The notes below the pieces were generated by a model. That model saw only the letters and a program-made list of their open reading frames with translations. It was not told where the DNA came from and ran no database searches. From the NCBI RefSeq assembly GCF_032062135.1, contig NC_092859.1, positions 88,153,631-88,217,630 of the forward strand: a stretch of DNA of 64,000 nt, read 5' to 3'. A program made the position numbers and the translations under genes. Of the stretch, positions 1 to 12,491 are shown piece after piece. The number at the start of each line of letters is the position of its first letter. The stretch's first letter is position 1. The DNA is from Pyxicephalus adspersus. Taxonomy: Eukaryota; Chordata; Amphibia; Anura; Pyxicephalidae.

Positions 1-1794
1 TGGGATGAATAGTAATTTAGGGTCAAAATACAAGCGCAAAAAAATCAATAGGGGTGTAGGCTGGATATGCCTGATATCAGCAATAGATTTACAATTAGGA
101 GTTTTCAAATGTTTTACTTTAACGTGTTTTAACTGTACTTGTTTGGTATTAAAAAAATGTAAAAGCTGCAAGTTCTAAATGTGCCTGGGCAACAAATGTC
201 TTGTGGGAAAGGCACATGTTTATAGGAGTCAGAGCAAAGGAGGCACCTTTTCCATTTGTAATCATTGGTAAAATAATACATTATTATTTTTACATCAGTA
301 GGAATTATAATCTCTTACAAGTTTTTTTACACATTATTTAGGATGCCAAAACATGTGTTCCTACGGGCTCATTAGGGAAATCAAGCCCTGGTACAGTTTT
401 AACATTCAGTACCAACATTTGCATGACTGCATGCCATTCTAATAGATAACACCTTCTCCGGTACATTATTTCATCTGTCAAGTAAAAATCTGCGATTTTA
501 TAGGAAATATCTGGAAGTGTTAATGGTGGCCTTTAAAGATTTATCCCGTTTCATGAATTTCCACTCAAAAAATAGCAGTGCCCTTCTTGTGCCCAATCAT
601 GCAGGATATTATAATCTAAGGCATCGATCCACCAAATGCTAGGGTCACAAGATTTGCAGAGATTTGGCCATGTAGCAACTGTGCTGCCTACTGTTCTTCT
701 GGGAACTTATTGGGAAGGAAGCTTGACTTAAGGACCTGCAGAACAAAGATCCTCTTGCTTCTACTGAGTTGATCTTCTTCTCCATCTCCCTGTCACCAAA
801 GCAGGTCTGTAATGAGGAAATAAAGTCCTTTCTCTACCAAGATATCTGCCTCTCAATGAGGAACATGGCATGATAGCTCAGGAAAGGATCAGCTACAGGG
901 ATACAGGTTAATATAACTTTACTCCACACCAATCACAACAACCTTCCCCTTGATTTTTGGGGTAAATTTCTTTACATTTTCCAAATTTTCCATTGATACA
1001 AGATTGTTACATTACAATTTAGTAAATGCATAAATGCAGATCAACAACTGATTGTCTGTGTGCCTTATAAGACTCCAACAATCACAAAATTTCCGGTTTT
1101 TCACTAAACATACAGGCAAACATTGGTCCTTCTGGAGCAGTGAGCTTTGAGCTGATATATCAAAAATATTGTTCTTTAGCAATAGTAATAGACATGTTTG
1201 GAACAAACAGAACACAGCATTTCAAGAAAAGAAATAATAACTGTGAAACCTGGTGGTAAAAATGTTATAGTTCCTGCGATATATATATATATCACAAAAA
1301 GCTCATAGTTAGTTTACCATTTTTGTATCCATTTGAAATATTTTATGATATATACTTACACTGACAAAATGACATTAATATTAAACATTAAGTTGTACAC
1401 AGTCATTAAGACCCATTAAGTCCATTTTGCAACACGTGTAAAGCCTCCAGCATCTTAAAAGACAAAGGCATCACTTATGTTTACATTGGTGATTACTTGA
1501 CACACTCATAAACCAAAAAAGGTAAATCCTGGTTAAATATTAAGGAAATACTTAAATATTTATTAGTAATGACATCATCAACACAGTATTACATGCCATT
1601 AACGCACTTATCCCAACTCCCATTACCATTTTGCCATAATTTCTCTCTTCAACTAGAATATGCAGTCTTTAAATTAACCCATGGATGTATTAAACTTAAA
1701 GTAAACAATTATTATAAAGTTTAAAACATTTTATTTTGGTTTCTAATTATTTAAAAACTATTGTGCAATATTTCCTTACATTTATACAGGTTCT
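1..1794. other. AT-rich stretch, no gene seen
   Basis: No open reading frame of convincing length or composition and no recognised repeat. It contains a short TA run near 1281-1293 and ordinary AT-rich sequence. Confidence 0.6.
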
Positions 1795-1927
1795 NNNNNN
1801 NNNNNNNNNNNNNNNNNNNNNNNNNNNNNNNNNNNNNNNNNNNNNNNNNNNNNNNNNNNNNNNNNNNNNNNNNNNNNNNNNNNNNNNNNNNNNNNNNNNN
1901 NNNNNNNNNNNNNNNNNNNNNNNNNNN
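1795..1927. other. Assembly gap (133 N)
   Basis: Run of N. Any apparent open reading frame across it is meaningless. The sequence resumes in a T run. Confidence 1.
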
Positions 1928-2920
1928 TTTTTTTTGGCGTCTTTTGAATCAGTGAATCCAATACTCATTGAAACATGTATGTATTTCAGTGGCAGTAATT
2001 GATTCTCCACCATCAAATCTGATTTACTGTTTTATAAATAGGGGTCCTTCAAGTCAGTTTATGATCATTTTCCACTCAAATCAGAACTAACCTTTCAATA
2101 TTGTTTTCAAGGGACAATAAAACATTTTTATTAGAACTTTTTATGTTTGCTTTATTATGATTTCTCCTAAAGTGTAAATAAATAAATTAGGAATAAGAAA
2201 TACATTTGCTTTTGGACCACCAGGACTTTAAAAATGAAGCCTATAATGACCTTAATGTGTCACAGTGAATGTGTGTATTTGGAAGAAGAATCCCTTACTG
2301 ATGATGTTGTTAGGGATGTCCCCAATTCAGTGTGACATATTAAGGTCACAGTTAGGACACAGACAAAGATGCCTTTTTTCATAATCCAGTGGCGGTAGTT
2401 TGAGGTAGAGGTAGATGAATACTTTGTCACCTTAAAAGTGTTTTATAAAGATGACATACAGTTAATTATAATCTAATTCAATATAGTTTGTCCCTTTTAA
2501 TATTTGACATAATGAAAAACCTGGTATCAAAATGCAAGTTCGCCAGAATTTTTTTTAGGAGCTTCGACTATCAATTTTTTTTCATGTTGTAGAAAAATTC
2601 TCAGATCCTTTTTAAACTATATCTAGAAGGATTTCTATATTATTGTCATGTTACCCAATCTATGTAACCTGTTCATTAAACTAAAATTGACAGCGAGCAT
2701 AATGGGAAATTAAGGTAATGGCAGTCTTGGATATTATACATTTGTCTCCAAAATATTTCCTTAGGGACCACTGAATGCTTCTATGTTTCAGACTTCCAGG
2801 TAGTCAGACATGTGTGTAACATTTCAATACAAGTAAATTATTTCTATGTAATAGACTCCCCTGTGTGCCACTGTAGCTGACACAATGTCAAATTGTCAAA
2901 TTACTTGTCAAATTACTATA
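1928..2920. other. AT-rich stretch, no gene seen
   Basis: No coding signal. The only structure noticed is the small inverted repeat at 2248-2347, listed separately. Confidence 0.55.
2248..2347. repeat. Small inverted repeat (about 100 bp)
   Basis: Arms 2248-2264 (GACCTTAATGTGTCACA) and 2331-2347 are reverse complements with one mismatch. A second, inner 6-bp stem (ATCCCT at 2290-2295, AGGGAT at 2312-2317) sits between them. It may be a tiny foldback element. No flanking target duplication was established. Confidence 0.5.
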
Positions 2921-3144
2921 GGCCTGATTTATTAGAGCCCTCCAAGACTGGAGAAGATAGACTATCATGAAAAAATCAAGGTGATTCAGTTAACATGGAA
3001 TGAACCTTGTCCAGAATTGAAAAGATTTGCCAACTAATAGCAAATGATTTTTAAGAAATACATTCCACGTTTGCAGGATCCCCCAGGTTCTCCCATGATA
3101 GTCTATCTTCTCTCGTCTCAAGAGAGCTTTAATAATTCAGGCCC
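2921..3144. mobile_element. Miniature element, GGGCCTGATTTATT family, copy 1
   Basis: The ends are inverted: the left starts GGCCTGATTTATTA and the right ends AATTCAGGCCC. The sub-terminal sequences (CTCCAAGACTGGAGA-like left, CTCAAGAGAGCTTT right) also mirror each other. Four other copies or partial copies occur in the window (13343, 33887, 34111, 40079), all sharing an internal block like CCAGGTTTGCTGGATCACCC. At about 220 bp with no coding capacity it is a MITE-type non-autonomous DNA element. The superfamily is uncertain; other copies suggest a 3-bp target duplication. Confidence 0.75.
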
Positions 3145-4367
3145 AATGTCTTTTAGCTCACAGGCATTTTGTATCTCTGGACTGTTTGTGATGACTCATA
3201 AAGGCATTTGCAGTTCCCATCAGAATTTTAGCATTTCATATTTTAATTCAATCTGTCTTTTGGGCCAAATATTTGTGTGATTCCATTCCAACATAGCACA
3301 TATAAAACAAACTGTCACACCACTTTTGCTTGCATTATTGACTCTTTTACCAATGGCTTTCTTATGGGGATTATAATCATTCAGTTTAACATAAATCCCA
3401 TGCTCAATCACAGGCTATTTCATCCACATCCACTGGTTCATTTACTATGGTTATAAATCATTTTTTTTTACCCATACACATGGCTTATCTGGTCACATTC
3501 ACCATTTGACATTCCTAATGTCTGAAAATCCCAAACAGTTGTAGTAACATTTGCTTAGTTTTTTGGTTACTGGACTTGATCTTCTTTGTAAAAGCTCAAA
3601 CATTTATTTAATGATGTACCTGTCCTTCATTGTGGAAGGCACACTATGGTCTTGCATGCACACACATGAATACCAAACACTGGAGAGCAACAAGTATATA
3701 ATAAAATGAGTCTAAAACATAATTCACATTCATCAGCATATGCCCCCATCTCTCAACATATATGCAAGCAAAGTATATATTAAAAACACACAAAAAATAG
3801 CCTTTTGTTGTTTTCATCAGCCAGGAACATATTTCAACATTTATAACAAAACATTTAACTCATTTTCTGTGTAAGGATAAGAAAAAAACAGAATCAAAGA
3901 ACAGAGGGGAAAGGCAGAACAAACTGTGAAATTTAGTAATCTTGTATGTGACTAGAGTATTAAAGATCCAAAATTATATTCAACAAACATATCACACCAC
4001 TTTGTTTTTGAAGCTCAAGAACACTAAAATGTAAACACCCAAAAGACCAAACAGAAGTGAAGTAACTTGGTCTATCAAAAGTGAAGTAACTTGGACCTCT
4101 ACATTCGTTAGACAAAACAACTGTTTAGCAAACAGATGGCCCAACAATTGACAGTTAGACCTTCAAATAAAGACTTGGCAGTCTTTACCCACCTAACAAG
4201 GTATCTAAACCCTGGATGGCTTTTTAAAGAAAAGGGACATAAATGTTCAACTCTGAAGCCTGTCTGGCTAATTTTACTGTGTCTCTGTAATGTTCTATTC
4301 CTAAATGTTTCTACTTCTTGCCAGTTGATTCTCTCCCATCAGTGGCTTAGCCTATAGGCAGTAAATG
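3145..4367. other. AT-rich stretch, no gene seen
   Basis: No coding signal. A 24-bp unit beginning GTGAAGTAACTTGG is tandemly repeated about 1.7 times at 4057-4096. Confidence 0.55.
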
Positions 4368-4767
4368 CAGGGGTGTAGTCGTAAAAAAAAAAGAGGGGGC
4401 ATGGTACTATCCATGACGTGTCTGCCCCAACACACCCCTGCCTATGTTTCACTCATAGGGGAAGAAACCTCCCCTCAGAGTCACGTCATTATACCAGAAC
4501 CCACCCACTCTTCATGGAGACAACCTGCCTATCGACCTGAGCCTGCAATTTCATACGGGACATGGTCCGCAGCTCCGGNNNNNNNNNNNNNNNNNNNNNN
4601 NNNNNNNNNNNNNNNCCAGCTGGGTCCTTCTCTTGACCCCAGGAAGGACCAGCCAGAGCTGCGGACCACAAAGAATTCTTTGCAAAATAAGAGTGGGTAC
4701 ACGTGCCCATTCCCGTAAAAAGTGAGGGCACGATGTTTCCACCCATGCCCGCCCTCCTACACTCCAG
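4368..4767. mobile_element. hAT-like non-autonomous element, composite
   Basis: The left end is CAGGGGTGTAGTCG and the right end CCTACACTCCAG, an imperfect inverted pair matching the ends of the 126-bp element at 23157. The flanks AGTAAATG (4360-4367) and AGTATATA (4768-4775) match at 6 of 8 positions, as expected for a degraded 8-bp hAT duplication. The interior (about 4445-4675) resembles a different family, that of 5622 and 12492, sharing blocks such as GGGGAAGAAACCTCCCC and CCAGAACCCA. A second CACCCCTG end-like motif lies at 4432-4440, so the copy is probably nested or rearranged. An N gap at 4579-4615 hides the centre. Confidence 0.6.
4579..4615. other. Assembly gap (37 N)
   Basis: Run of N located between near-palindromic GC-rich flanks (GTCCGCAGCTCCGG before, CCAGAGCTGCGGAC after). 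A hairpin there may have prevented assembly. Confidence 1.
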
Positions 4768-5621
4768 AGTATATAGGTTATTCTCTTTTTTTCTGGGAGA
4801 TAGCTCACTCTCAAATTACAGAAACTATTTGCACATATTACAGTGGAGGGAGGTAGCAGATTCTAAGGGCTAGCTACAGTTTTTAACCTGGGAGGGGAAT
4901 AACAAGCAGGAAGAAGAACTGTAAATACAGATATATAAGGAAACTGAAACAAAGTATGAGATATGCAGATAATCAGGCTTCAGGGAAGATAATATAAATG
5001 CATTTTACTTAAAAAAATCCAAAACTCAGGTATACTTTATTGAGAAAGAATATTCATTCAAGCACAGTAAAGTTTACATTTTGAACAGAGAAGACAACTT
5101 CTCTTGTTTGAACTTGGTGGTAAAAAGTCCATGTTCATCTAGTTAAAACAATCTTTCCTAAATCAGCCACCTGTCACCCACATGTAATACCATGCAATCT
5201 CACAACAAAAAATAACACAAATCCTAGCTTTAACAACCTCTCACAGCTCTAGACACATTCTTAAGACAATTTATATTTGCCTTTATATTTCATTAACATG
5301 GTGTTTGGATTAAGGTGACCAAGTTGCTCATGTGGGTATAAATGTAGAGGTATGTTCCTGGCACTTATCTGAAATATTGGGGTGCTTTGGGGTTGGAACC
5401 CTGGCCAGATGCACATTGCTGCATTATTCCCCCACTCTGCAGAAACCACCCCTGGCATCCTGGTAAAATCTTAAAAGCAAAGATGGCACAGAGCCAAGGG
5501 AAGCTCTCCCAGCCTCATGTATTATATTATGTCACATGTAAAAGCTTAAAACTGTTTTGAAGAGCTTTTACGTCTCTTTGCTAGATGGTACCACTGTATG
5601 TGAGGTCTAAAGTGTTTAAGG
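4768..5621. other. AT-rich stretch, no gene seen
   Basis: No coding signal and no recognised repeat. Confidence 0.55.
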
Positions 5622-5872
5622 TAGTGGTCCCCAACCTTTTCGGCGTCACAAACCACTAAATTTATGGTCTCTGAGGTGCGAGGAGCCATGTGTCACTCAA
5701 AGGGGAAGAAACTTCCCCCAGAGTGATGTTATGATGCCAGAACCCACTCACTCTCCCTTTGCAGGCTAAGACACAACCCACCTATCACCTGGAGCCTGCG
5801 ATGCATACGGGAGACGCGGTCCACAGCTCTGGCTGGTGTGCCCCCCAAAGTGGGGTCCGTCTCCTGCCAGAG
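5622..5872 (-). mobile_element. hAT-like non-autonomous element, truncated
   Basis: Starts TAGTGGTCCCCAACCTTTT, the typical end of the family that also lies complete at 12492-12995 and 27402-27622, here in the opposite orientation to 12492. It shares long blocks with the 12492 copy (CACTCAAAGGGGAAGA, TGATGCCAGAACC, GGAGACGCGGTCCACAG). The far terminus is not recognisable, so the end coordinate is approximate. Confidence 0.65.
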
Positions 5873-6104
5873 GGATTGTTACAGGAAGAAAAGTTGCATG
5901 TGGAGTTTTTTTTTTTCTTGCTGATGAGGGCGTTGCTGTAGAAGAGGGCTTGCTTAGAAAGCTTTTCTGGAAAAGAGACTGGTATTTCTGGGGGTGGGAC
6001 ACAGCAACAAAACAATACATTTTCCTACCTTTTGTTTACCAACAAGATTATATGTAAAACATTTAGATAAAGAAAATGTTTATTGTCTCTAAACAAACAT
6101 TGCT
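5873..6104. other. Short unclassified stretch
   Basis: Contains a T run (about 5907-5918) and no recognised element or gene. Confidence 0.5.
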
Positions 6105-6220
6105 ACCTAGTGCCGGGGATATTCTCACTGAATGTGGACGCCTCAGCCGCATTCATTGAGAAGATGTGTGATCCGCACCACTGGAGCTAAAATTAACCTC
6201 TAGTGCCACGGATTGCACAC
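6105..6220. repeat. Stem-loop with a repeated flanking motif
   Basis: TTCTCACTGAATGTGG pairs with CCGCATTCATTGAGAA (14 of 16 bases) around 6121-6163. The motif CTAGTGCC-GGAT occurs at 6106 and again at about 6200 in direct orientation. CpG is higher than in the surroundings. It is probably part of an unrecognised repeat; no target duplication was found. Confidence 0.4.
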
Positions 6221-8424
6221 CTAAAAAAAATAAAAATTCGGTAAGCAAGAACGACTGAATTTGCCGTGAGATGGAGTTTTAAAAACTCGCTCGCTCATTC
6301 GTACTACCTACCAGCTCATCAACAAATCAACCTTAATAAAATGATGTGTCAATAATATCATTGTGATTAAACAAACTTTAAAAGCCATGATCAGAATGTA
6401 GCACCTAATCTTGGTGATGCTCCAAAATAAATTGCATTGCCACATAATTATTAAAATACAAGAAATACATGAGAAAAATAATTACTGAAATTTGAATTTC
6501 CATATTTATTCAAAAGTATTTCTGGTTGAAGACAAGAGTCTGTCAATTAATTGATTTTTATTATGTAATTATTGTGACCTAAACTACAATAAGAATTATC
6601 TAAAGAAGAACAATGAAAGCTGAGTCACCACTGGGCAGCAGTATTAAATAATTGTGAACTCTGCATGCAGTGGAAGTTTAAACTCAAAAGTTGAAACTAC
6701 TGAAAGATCATCTTCATAGAACTCATAGGTCAGCTAGGAAACTTGAGCAGTGAAGAAGCTTACAAGCATATCTATGTAGATATTTGCATACCAGATGTTC
6801 TGAGTTGTGCCCTGTGATAATAAAGCACATGCTGCAAAGGAAAAATGGTATTACATTACATTTTGCTTACCTTTTGTATCATTTTCTAAATAAATTGAAA
6901 TATTGTTTTATTGTTTGTAAAAATACAATGTATGACTGGTGGACCATTTAATATGGAAGAACAAGGTATTAGCTTCGGTCCCACAAACAACTGTCTCACA
7001 TCAATGCAGTCTGAAGTGGAACTATTCCCAGGCTATTACATTTGTTTTTTTTTATATCAGAGTGTCCACTTTATAAACTGTTTTATCTGTTCTATAATAA
7101 ATTGGGTGATTCATTAACCTACAGGTTGACACTGTAACACAACCTGCAAAAGAAAACCATTTACACTTATCTGTTCCCATGGTGTTTTGAAGTGCCATAG
7201 ATGCTGGGCGATGCATCTGGGACATCCAATAATTTGTCTAATGTAAAAAGTACAATGCTCTACAATAAAGTTTGAAACAACATTTGTCAGTACAAGTAAG
7301 TATAAAGTCCCTTTATTTAGGTAGTGCTTTGTTACATGTTTTAAACTAGTGACAAATTAACTTTAATATTAGGTCAGGTAATAAAAATACATTTTACTTT
7401 ATGCTTTTTGTGTTTCTTATGCCCTGGGTGCCATGAAATATAAAACCTTATTTCAGGCATCCTATTAGACAAAATACACTTAAAAATCCTAAAAATACTT
7501 TATTCCCACCTTTTAAATTATAAACATCTTCCCACAATGTGTTTTCCTTTCCTTAAGATATGTTATCCTTTAAATATTTTTATTGGGCAAATAAATGGGA
7601 TTCTATGCCTTCATTAAATTGAGAGAGTTAAGTCATCATTATGTCATCAAGGGAACCCTGAAATGTACAGGAAATGTGTGAAAATGTAGAGTTAACAGTA
7701 AATTACACACAAGCTGTGCATCAGTAGAGAAATATATAGAGGATATATATTGCCAGAGGAAAAGAGAATTATAAGAATCCACAAACACACACACACATAC
7801 ACCATAAATTCCTACATATTGCCATGATATTTCAGGTTTAGTTATTATAACAGGTGACAAAAAATAAACACAGTTAAATTAAAGGGCTGTATAATGTGCA
7901 CACCACTGTCAACAGTGCAGCTCAATGCTTGTGCAGTGCAGCTCAAGATCCTTACTGCAGTTCTAAAGACCTGAAGTTCTAAAACATCCTATCTTTGGCT
8001 ATCCCAACAAGTTGATTTCGATTAAACATCAACATTATTTTGTAAAACCAGGGAATGATATTCTGGTTCATTATTACTTTAACCTGAAACAGTTGATTCA
8101 TTTTGCAGTCATGCAGTATATGAGCCCTTACGAAATGGGAGTCTCTGAACCCTGAATTGTGATCGCTGTTTTTTTCTTTCCTTTAATCAATTGAAAACCA
8201 TTGATGTACTGCATGCACAAAGCAATAAAGGTTTGAAAATGGCTATAATCTCACATTGGCCTCAGTCTCACAATCTCAACCTCACACACATATTAGCACT
8301 TCAGTTAGCTGCCTTGTTTTCATGCTGATCCAAAGACCACTAGAATTGGCCCATGTTGGATACAGCTGCCATGTTAACTCTGCCCACATATTATATACCT
8401 GACGATCCAGTGTTCCTCACCACA

Positions 8425-8428
<4 letters not shown>
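6221..8428. other. AT-rich stretch, no gene seen
   Basis: No coding signal. It contains a short CA-rich run at about 7785-7800. Confidence 0.55.

Positions 8429-8472
<44 letters not shown>
8429..8472. repeat. (TA)n microsatellite, about 44 bp
   Basis: Uninterrupted TA dinucleotide run. Confidence 0.97.
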
Positions 8473-8475
<3 letters not shown>

Positions 8476-11336
8476 CATATAGTCCTTTGAAAAAGCTATA
8501 ATATCACACTAAAGGTGCATTGTGTTATCATGTGAGACTAAATTGTACTGCAAGCAGCTTGGGACAAATCTCTCTACATGGGGTTACCTAAACAAGTAGA
8601 ATGTAGTAAGAATAATCACAGATAAGTCTATTTAGGTGAGTGCCTGCAGTTAAAAGAGGAAAGGAATAAAACTACTAGAGAGTAGGGAATGCAAACAGTA
8701 AAAAAAATTGTACAAGTCTGGCATTTTTTTCACTGGTCAGAACATCTTAATGCCTTAGAGAAAAATGCAACACAGTATTACCAGAAGGAAGTCCTGAGTT
8801 AATAGAGGTGTTTGTCAGGTTGAGAGACATGCTTAGGTTAGGTTTCATGGCACATTGACCAAGTAAAGGGAAAAACATCATTCAATACAGCAGCTTCATC
8901 TGACCTTGAAAATACTTTTCACTCTAAAGAACACGTGAACAAAGATAAATGTGGTTCCAGTTTCATCTTCTTGTTTTCTTATTAATATCCAAAGGCATAA
9001 ATCAGAACACGACACAGGTAGGTTTATATTTGTAGAAAAATGTTCTCCTAAGTTGTTTTCTTCTAACAGCAATATACCTGACTGAGAAAAAAAGCTTCTG
9101 AATATGGGAAATTTTTAATATAAATACTTGTTACACATTTGCACATGGTGCCCAGAGGTAAAGGAGATATACTCCTGCAGTTACATAGGTTCTTCTCTTG
9201 TAATACAATTGCTTAATGTCTGGATGATGCACAAACAGAATTATATATCATTTATTTTCCCCATTTTATTATCATGAAGAATTGGGGGCATTACCTAGGG
9301 CAGTCTGCATAAGGCAGATGTTGTGATGTTTTCAGGTAGCTTTACATAGATACGTGCAGTTCCATTCTGGCCCTTTCCCCAGTTATTGTTCTCCTGCATT
9401 GAACTGAAAAAGTACATAAATGAAGTAATCATGTCACAGAACCTAAAATAAGGTATGTAATGAAAATGTAAAGGTTTTATCCATAAATATCCTTGGCATG
9501 TGGATGAGGGGACAAACGAAAAACGAGGAAGGGCAAACAATTGAGAAGAGTAAACTAAAGGCTTTCAAACATTTCGTAAAGAAAAATATCAATGTCTATA
9601 ATGATGAAAATGGAAGTACACCAATGAAGCACTTCATGAAGTATTTTGCATGACTGCCCAACAGCCTTTTACATTACACTTTGACCACGCTTCCTTGAAA
9701 AATTCCTTCAGTTTCAAGGTGTTTGTGGGTTTACTAAAAATTCAGGGCATTCGATAAACCTCTTTTTTCTTCTTTTTGATTTATTTCTTGGAGGATCATT
9801 ATTGTAAATATTTTCCAGAATAAATATTCCGTTAAAAACTGAATTCTTGCTTGTACGCTTTTTTGTGTGTGTGTTCATACAGCAAATGCCATATTCTAGC
9901 ACACATTCTCTCAGGTCAAATAAGGGTAATCTGTTTTTGATTTTAGATGCAAGTACTTGTATGTTGTCGCTAACTGTTGTGTAGATAAGTAGATCCCACG
10001 ATTACATTTTGGGGTTCTTGGAGACATCTTATTTTATAAAATGGTTTGCTATTGGGCAGAGTTTGCTGGGCTGTCCTGGACAAATTAGCAGAAGTCTGAA
10101 ATTAACACCACTTATACATCACTTTTGTTACAATGCAATTATTGATTTTAATTAGTTTGGTGATCTATTTAAATCCTATATTAGACTTATGAACATCCAT
10201 AACACTTCCTAAATCTTTGGGGAGTTAATATTTTATTGGCATGATGACAACACACATCAAGACAACAGTAGACTCTAGATATCTTTTAAGAAGACAAGTT
10301 CCAACTGAAAACTCTAGATTTTAATTATTGGCAGCTAATCTGAAAAACCCACTTTTAATTTCTGATATAAAAAGTGGTGATATATTTAAAAACAAAAACA
10401 AATTTAGTCCACAGGTGGAGAAGTTTGAAAGGGATGATCCAAGTTTAACTCAGTGAATCTCACATATGTAAATTTTATTAGCTTCTTCATTTGGGCACTG
10501 TTTCTGTTTAAACTACTTTCAATATTGAGAAGCGGGGCATTATTACACAATAAGGGCAATCAATATACCCCTTTATTAACCCTGAGTTTTTTTGTCCAGT
10601 GATAAATATATTAGTGTATTTATTTATACATGTGACAAATCTGCATTTTTATTTAGTTAGTTTATAAGACTGAATAGATCATATCAATTTTATGTGTTAT
10701 TTGTCCAAATATATAACCTTTACCTGAAGTCTGTTTGATGGAAGATCTGGTAAAACATAGAATATACATGGTGTGTACATAATTCTTGACTACATGACAG
10801 TATCTGACAAGCATTTTCAACTCCTACCCCCCTGGCTAGGTGGTCTGCTAAACCACTTAGAGTGTTTTGATTTCAAAGAAGGTAATGAAAGATCATAGTA
10901 GAATCATAGTAGATGCTAGTACTGGAACCACTGCATCCAAATCTAAACTGAGAAAATGTTTGGTCTTTAATACTACTTAAGAGTACAAAATGGTTACACC
11001 TGTCAAATGTTATTGCTATCATGTTGATCATTGTTAGAAAGGCCATTGATAGAATGTATTATAGTTTATTAGCCTAAAAAAGGTCTTTCACACAATTTCC
11101 AACTTTCTAAGATTCGAAAGAAGGATTTTGCCCCTGACACAACCCAGTTATGTAAACTATTAAGAATTTATGGACAAAAAAAAATCATTGTTTAAACCTA
11201 AGAATGCTTTATCACTATCACTCTTGGACTAAAATAAAGGACTGCTGGGGAGGTAAGAATAAAATAAATATTTGTATGAGATGTATATGCCTACTGCAGC
11301 CTCAATTAATTTCAGTAGGCGAGCCAATCTGCAGCC
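8473..11336. other. AT-rich stretch, no gene seen
   Basis: No coding signal and no recognised transposon. Confidence 0.55.
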
Positions 11337-11339
11337 TAA

Positions 11340-11763
11340 AGGTGCGTACACACTTCCAATTTTTATCGTTCCAATCGAACGACGAACGATCGATTGGGCA
11401 AAAAATCGTTCGTAAAAAAGTAACCAACGACGCCGACGAACGAGGAAACTCGTTGGAAACGAATGACCGGACCGGCGGATCGGATTGGACGACGATCGTT
11501 GAACATCGTTCGTGTGTACGGTCGTTCGTTGATCGTCCATGTTCAGAGCATGCGTGATGAACGAACGTCCGTTCACTTTCCTGTCGTGCACATAGTTCCT
11601 CTATCGCTTAAACGATCGTATCTATTGTGTGTACAATATCTACGAACGATCGTGTCGTTACCTCTATGTGCAGGATCGGTGCTATACGATCGTTCGTATA
11701 TATCGTGCAGGAACGTTCGTCGTTCGTTTTCCGACGATAATAATTGGAAGTGTGTACGTAGCT
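11340..11763 (+). mobile_element. Harbinger-like MITE, 424 bp, copy 1
   Basis: Terminal inverted repeats of about 29 bp: the left reads AGGTGCGTACACACTTCCAA and the right ends TTGGAAGTGTGTACGTAGCT. Perfect TAA duplications flank it (11337-11339 and 11764-11766). A 3-bp TWA duplication is characteristic of the PIF/Harbinger superfamily, so that assignment is inferred. The interior is CpG-rich and full of short self-complementary words built on CGAACGATCGTTCG. Open frames inside are a by-product of CpG richness, not a transposase. The copy at 30716-31139 is the same length, inverted, and differs at only four bases. Confidence 0.85.
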
Positions 11764-11766
11764 TAA

Positions 11767-12491
11767 CAGCCATAAAGTCTTAAGATCACAATGTTGTAGA
11801 TAATGCTTGGGGAGAAGAAAGGAGGTAGGTAGGTATGGCTATTGTTCTTTAATTAGTTATTCTTTTGTTGCATATAAAACATAACCACTTAAAACATAGA
11901 CATATTGTGGCTATAGCACAAACAAGGATCATCATCTGTCCAATAGCACATGTTTTGTTTTTCTGAACATTTATACAATGATAGATCTGTCTTGTTTGCA
12001 GCTATTACATGCTTTTTCATTACACTGAATTACATTCTGCCTAGCTTTGTGCAGTAATCCTTAAAATTAATTTGCTATAATTATTTTATGTGATGACATA
12101 AATGAAATATTACTTCTCCATATTTTTCTTTATATGTAATTAACAAAGCAACTGTTTTGTTAGCTGCATAGCTCTTGTGCATATATCAAAATCAAAATGT
12201 ACCTATATAAATATGTCAGATATGTTACCTTTGATTTTTCATTCAGAGTTTATAAAAGATTGTCAAATAAGCCATTCTTATGTCACCTGTGCCAAAATAG
12301 TCCAGTGTTGTAATTTTTCAAAAAAATATATTGGATGTATTGAAATAATAAAGACAAATGAAATGCCTTTAAAGGGTTTAGCAAAGAAAAATAATTTACA
12401 TTATATATAGACACATTTCAGGTAGTCTAAAATTTTTTTGTGTTTTAAAAAAGATTTTACTCTTTAGCATGGCTCTGGAGATGATATAATG
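11767..12491. other. AT-rich stretch, no gene seen
   Basis: No coding signal and no recognised repeat. Confidence 0.55.

Noticed and set aside
1736..2016. Open frames on both strands across the first N block
   Set aside because: They exist only because N codons are read through; no evidence of coding.
3220..3411. Small frame overlapping the right part of the MITE region
   Set aside because: Short, AT-driven, no homology and no conserved context.
4365..4814. Frames of 85-117 codons around the second N block
   Set aside because: They lie in a hAT-like composite repeat and span N; composition is GC-repeat driven.
11204..11783. Several overlapping 66-120-codon frames on both strands
   Set aside because: They come from the CpG-rich Harbinger-like MITE; the same frames reappear inverted at 30699-31142, and no transposase or helicase motif is present.
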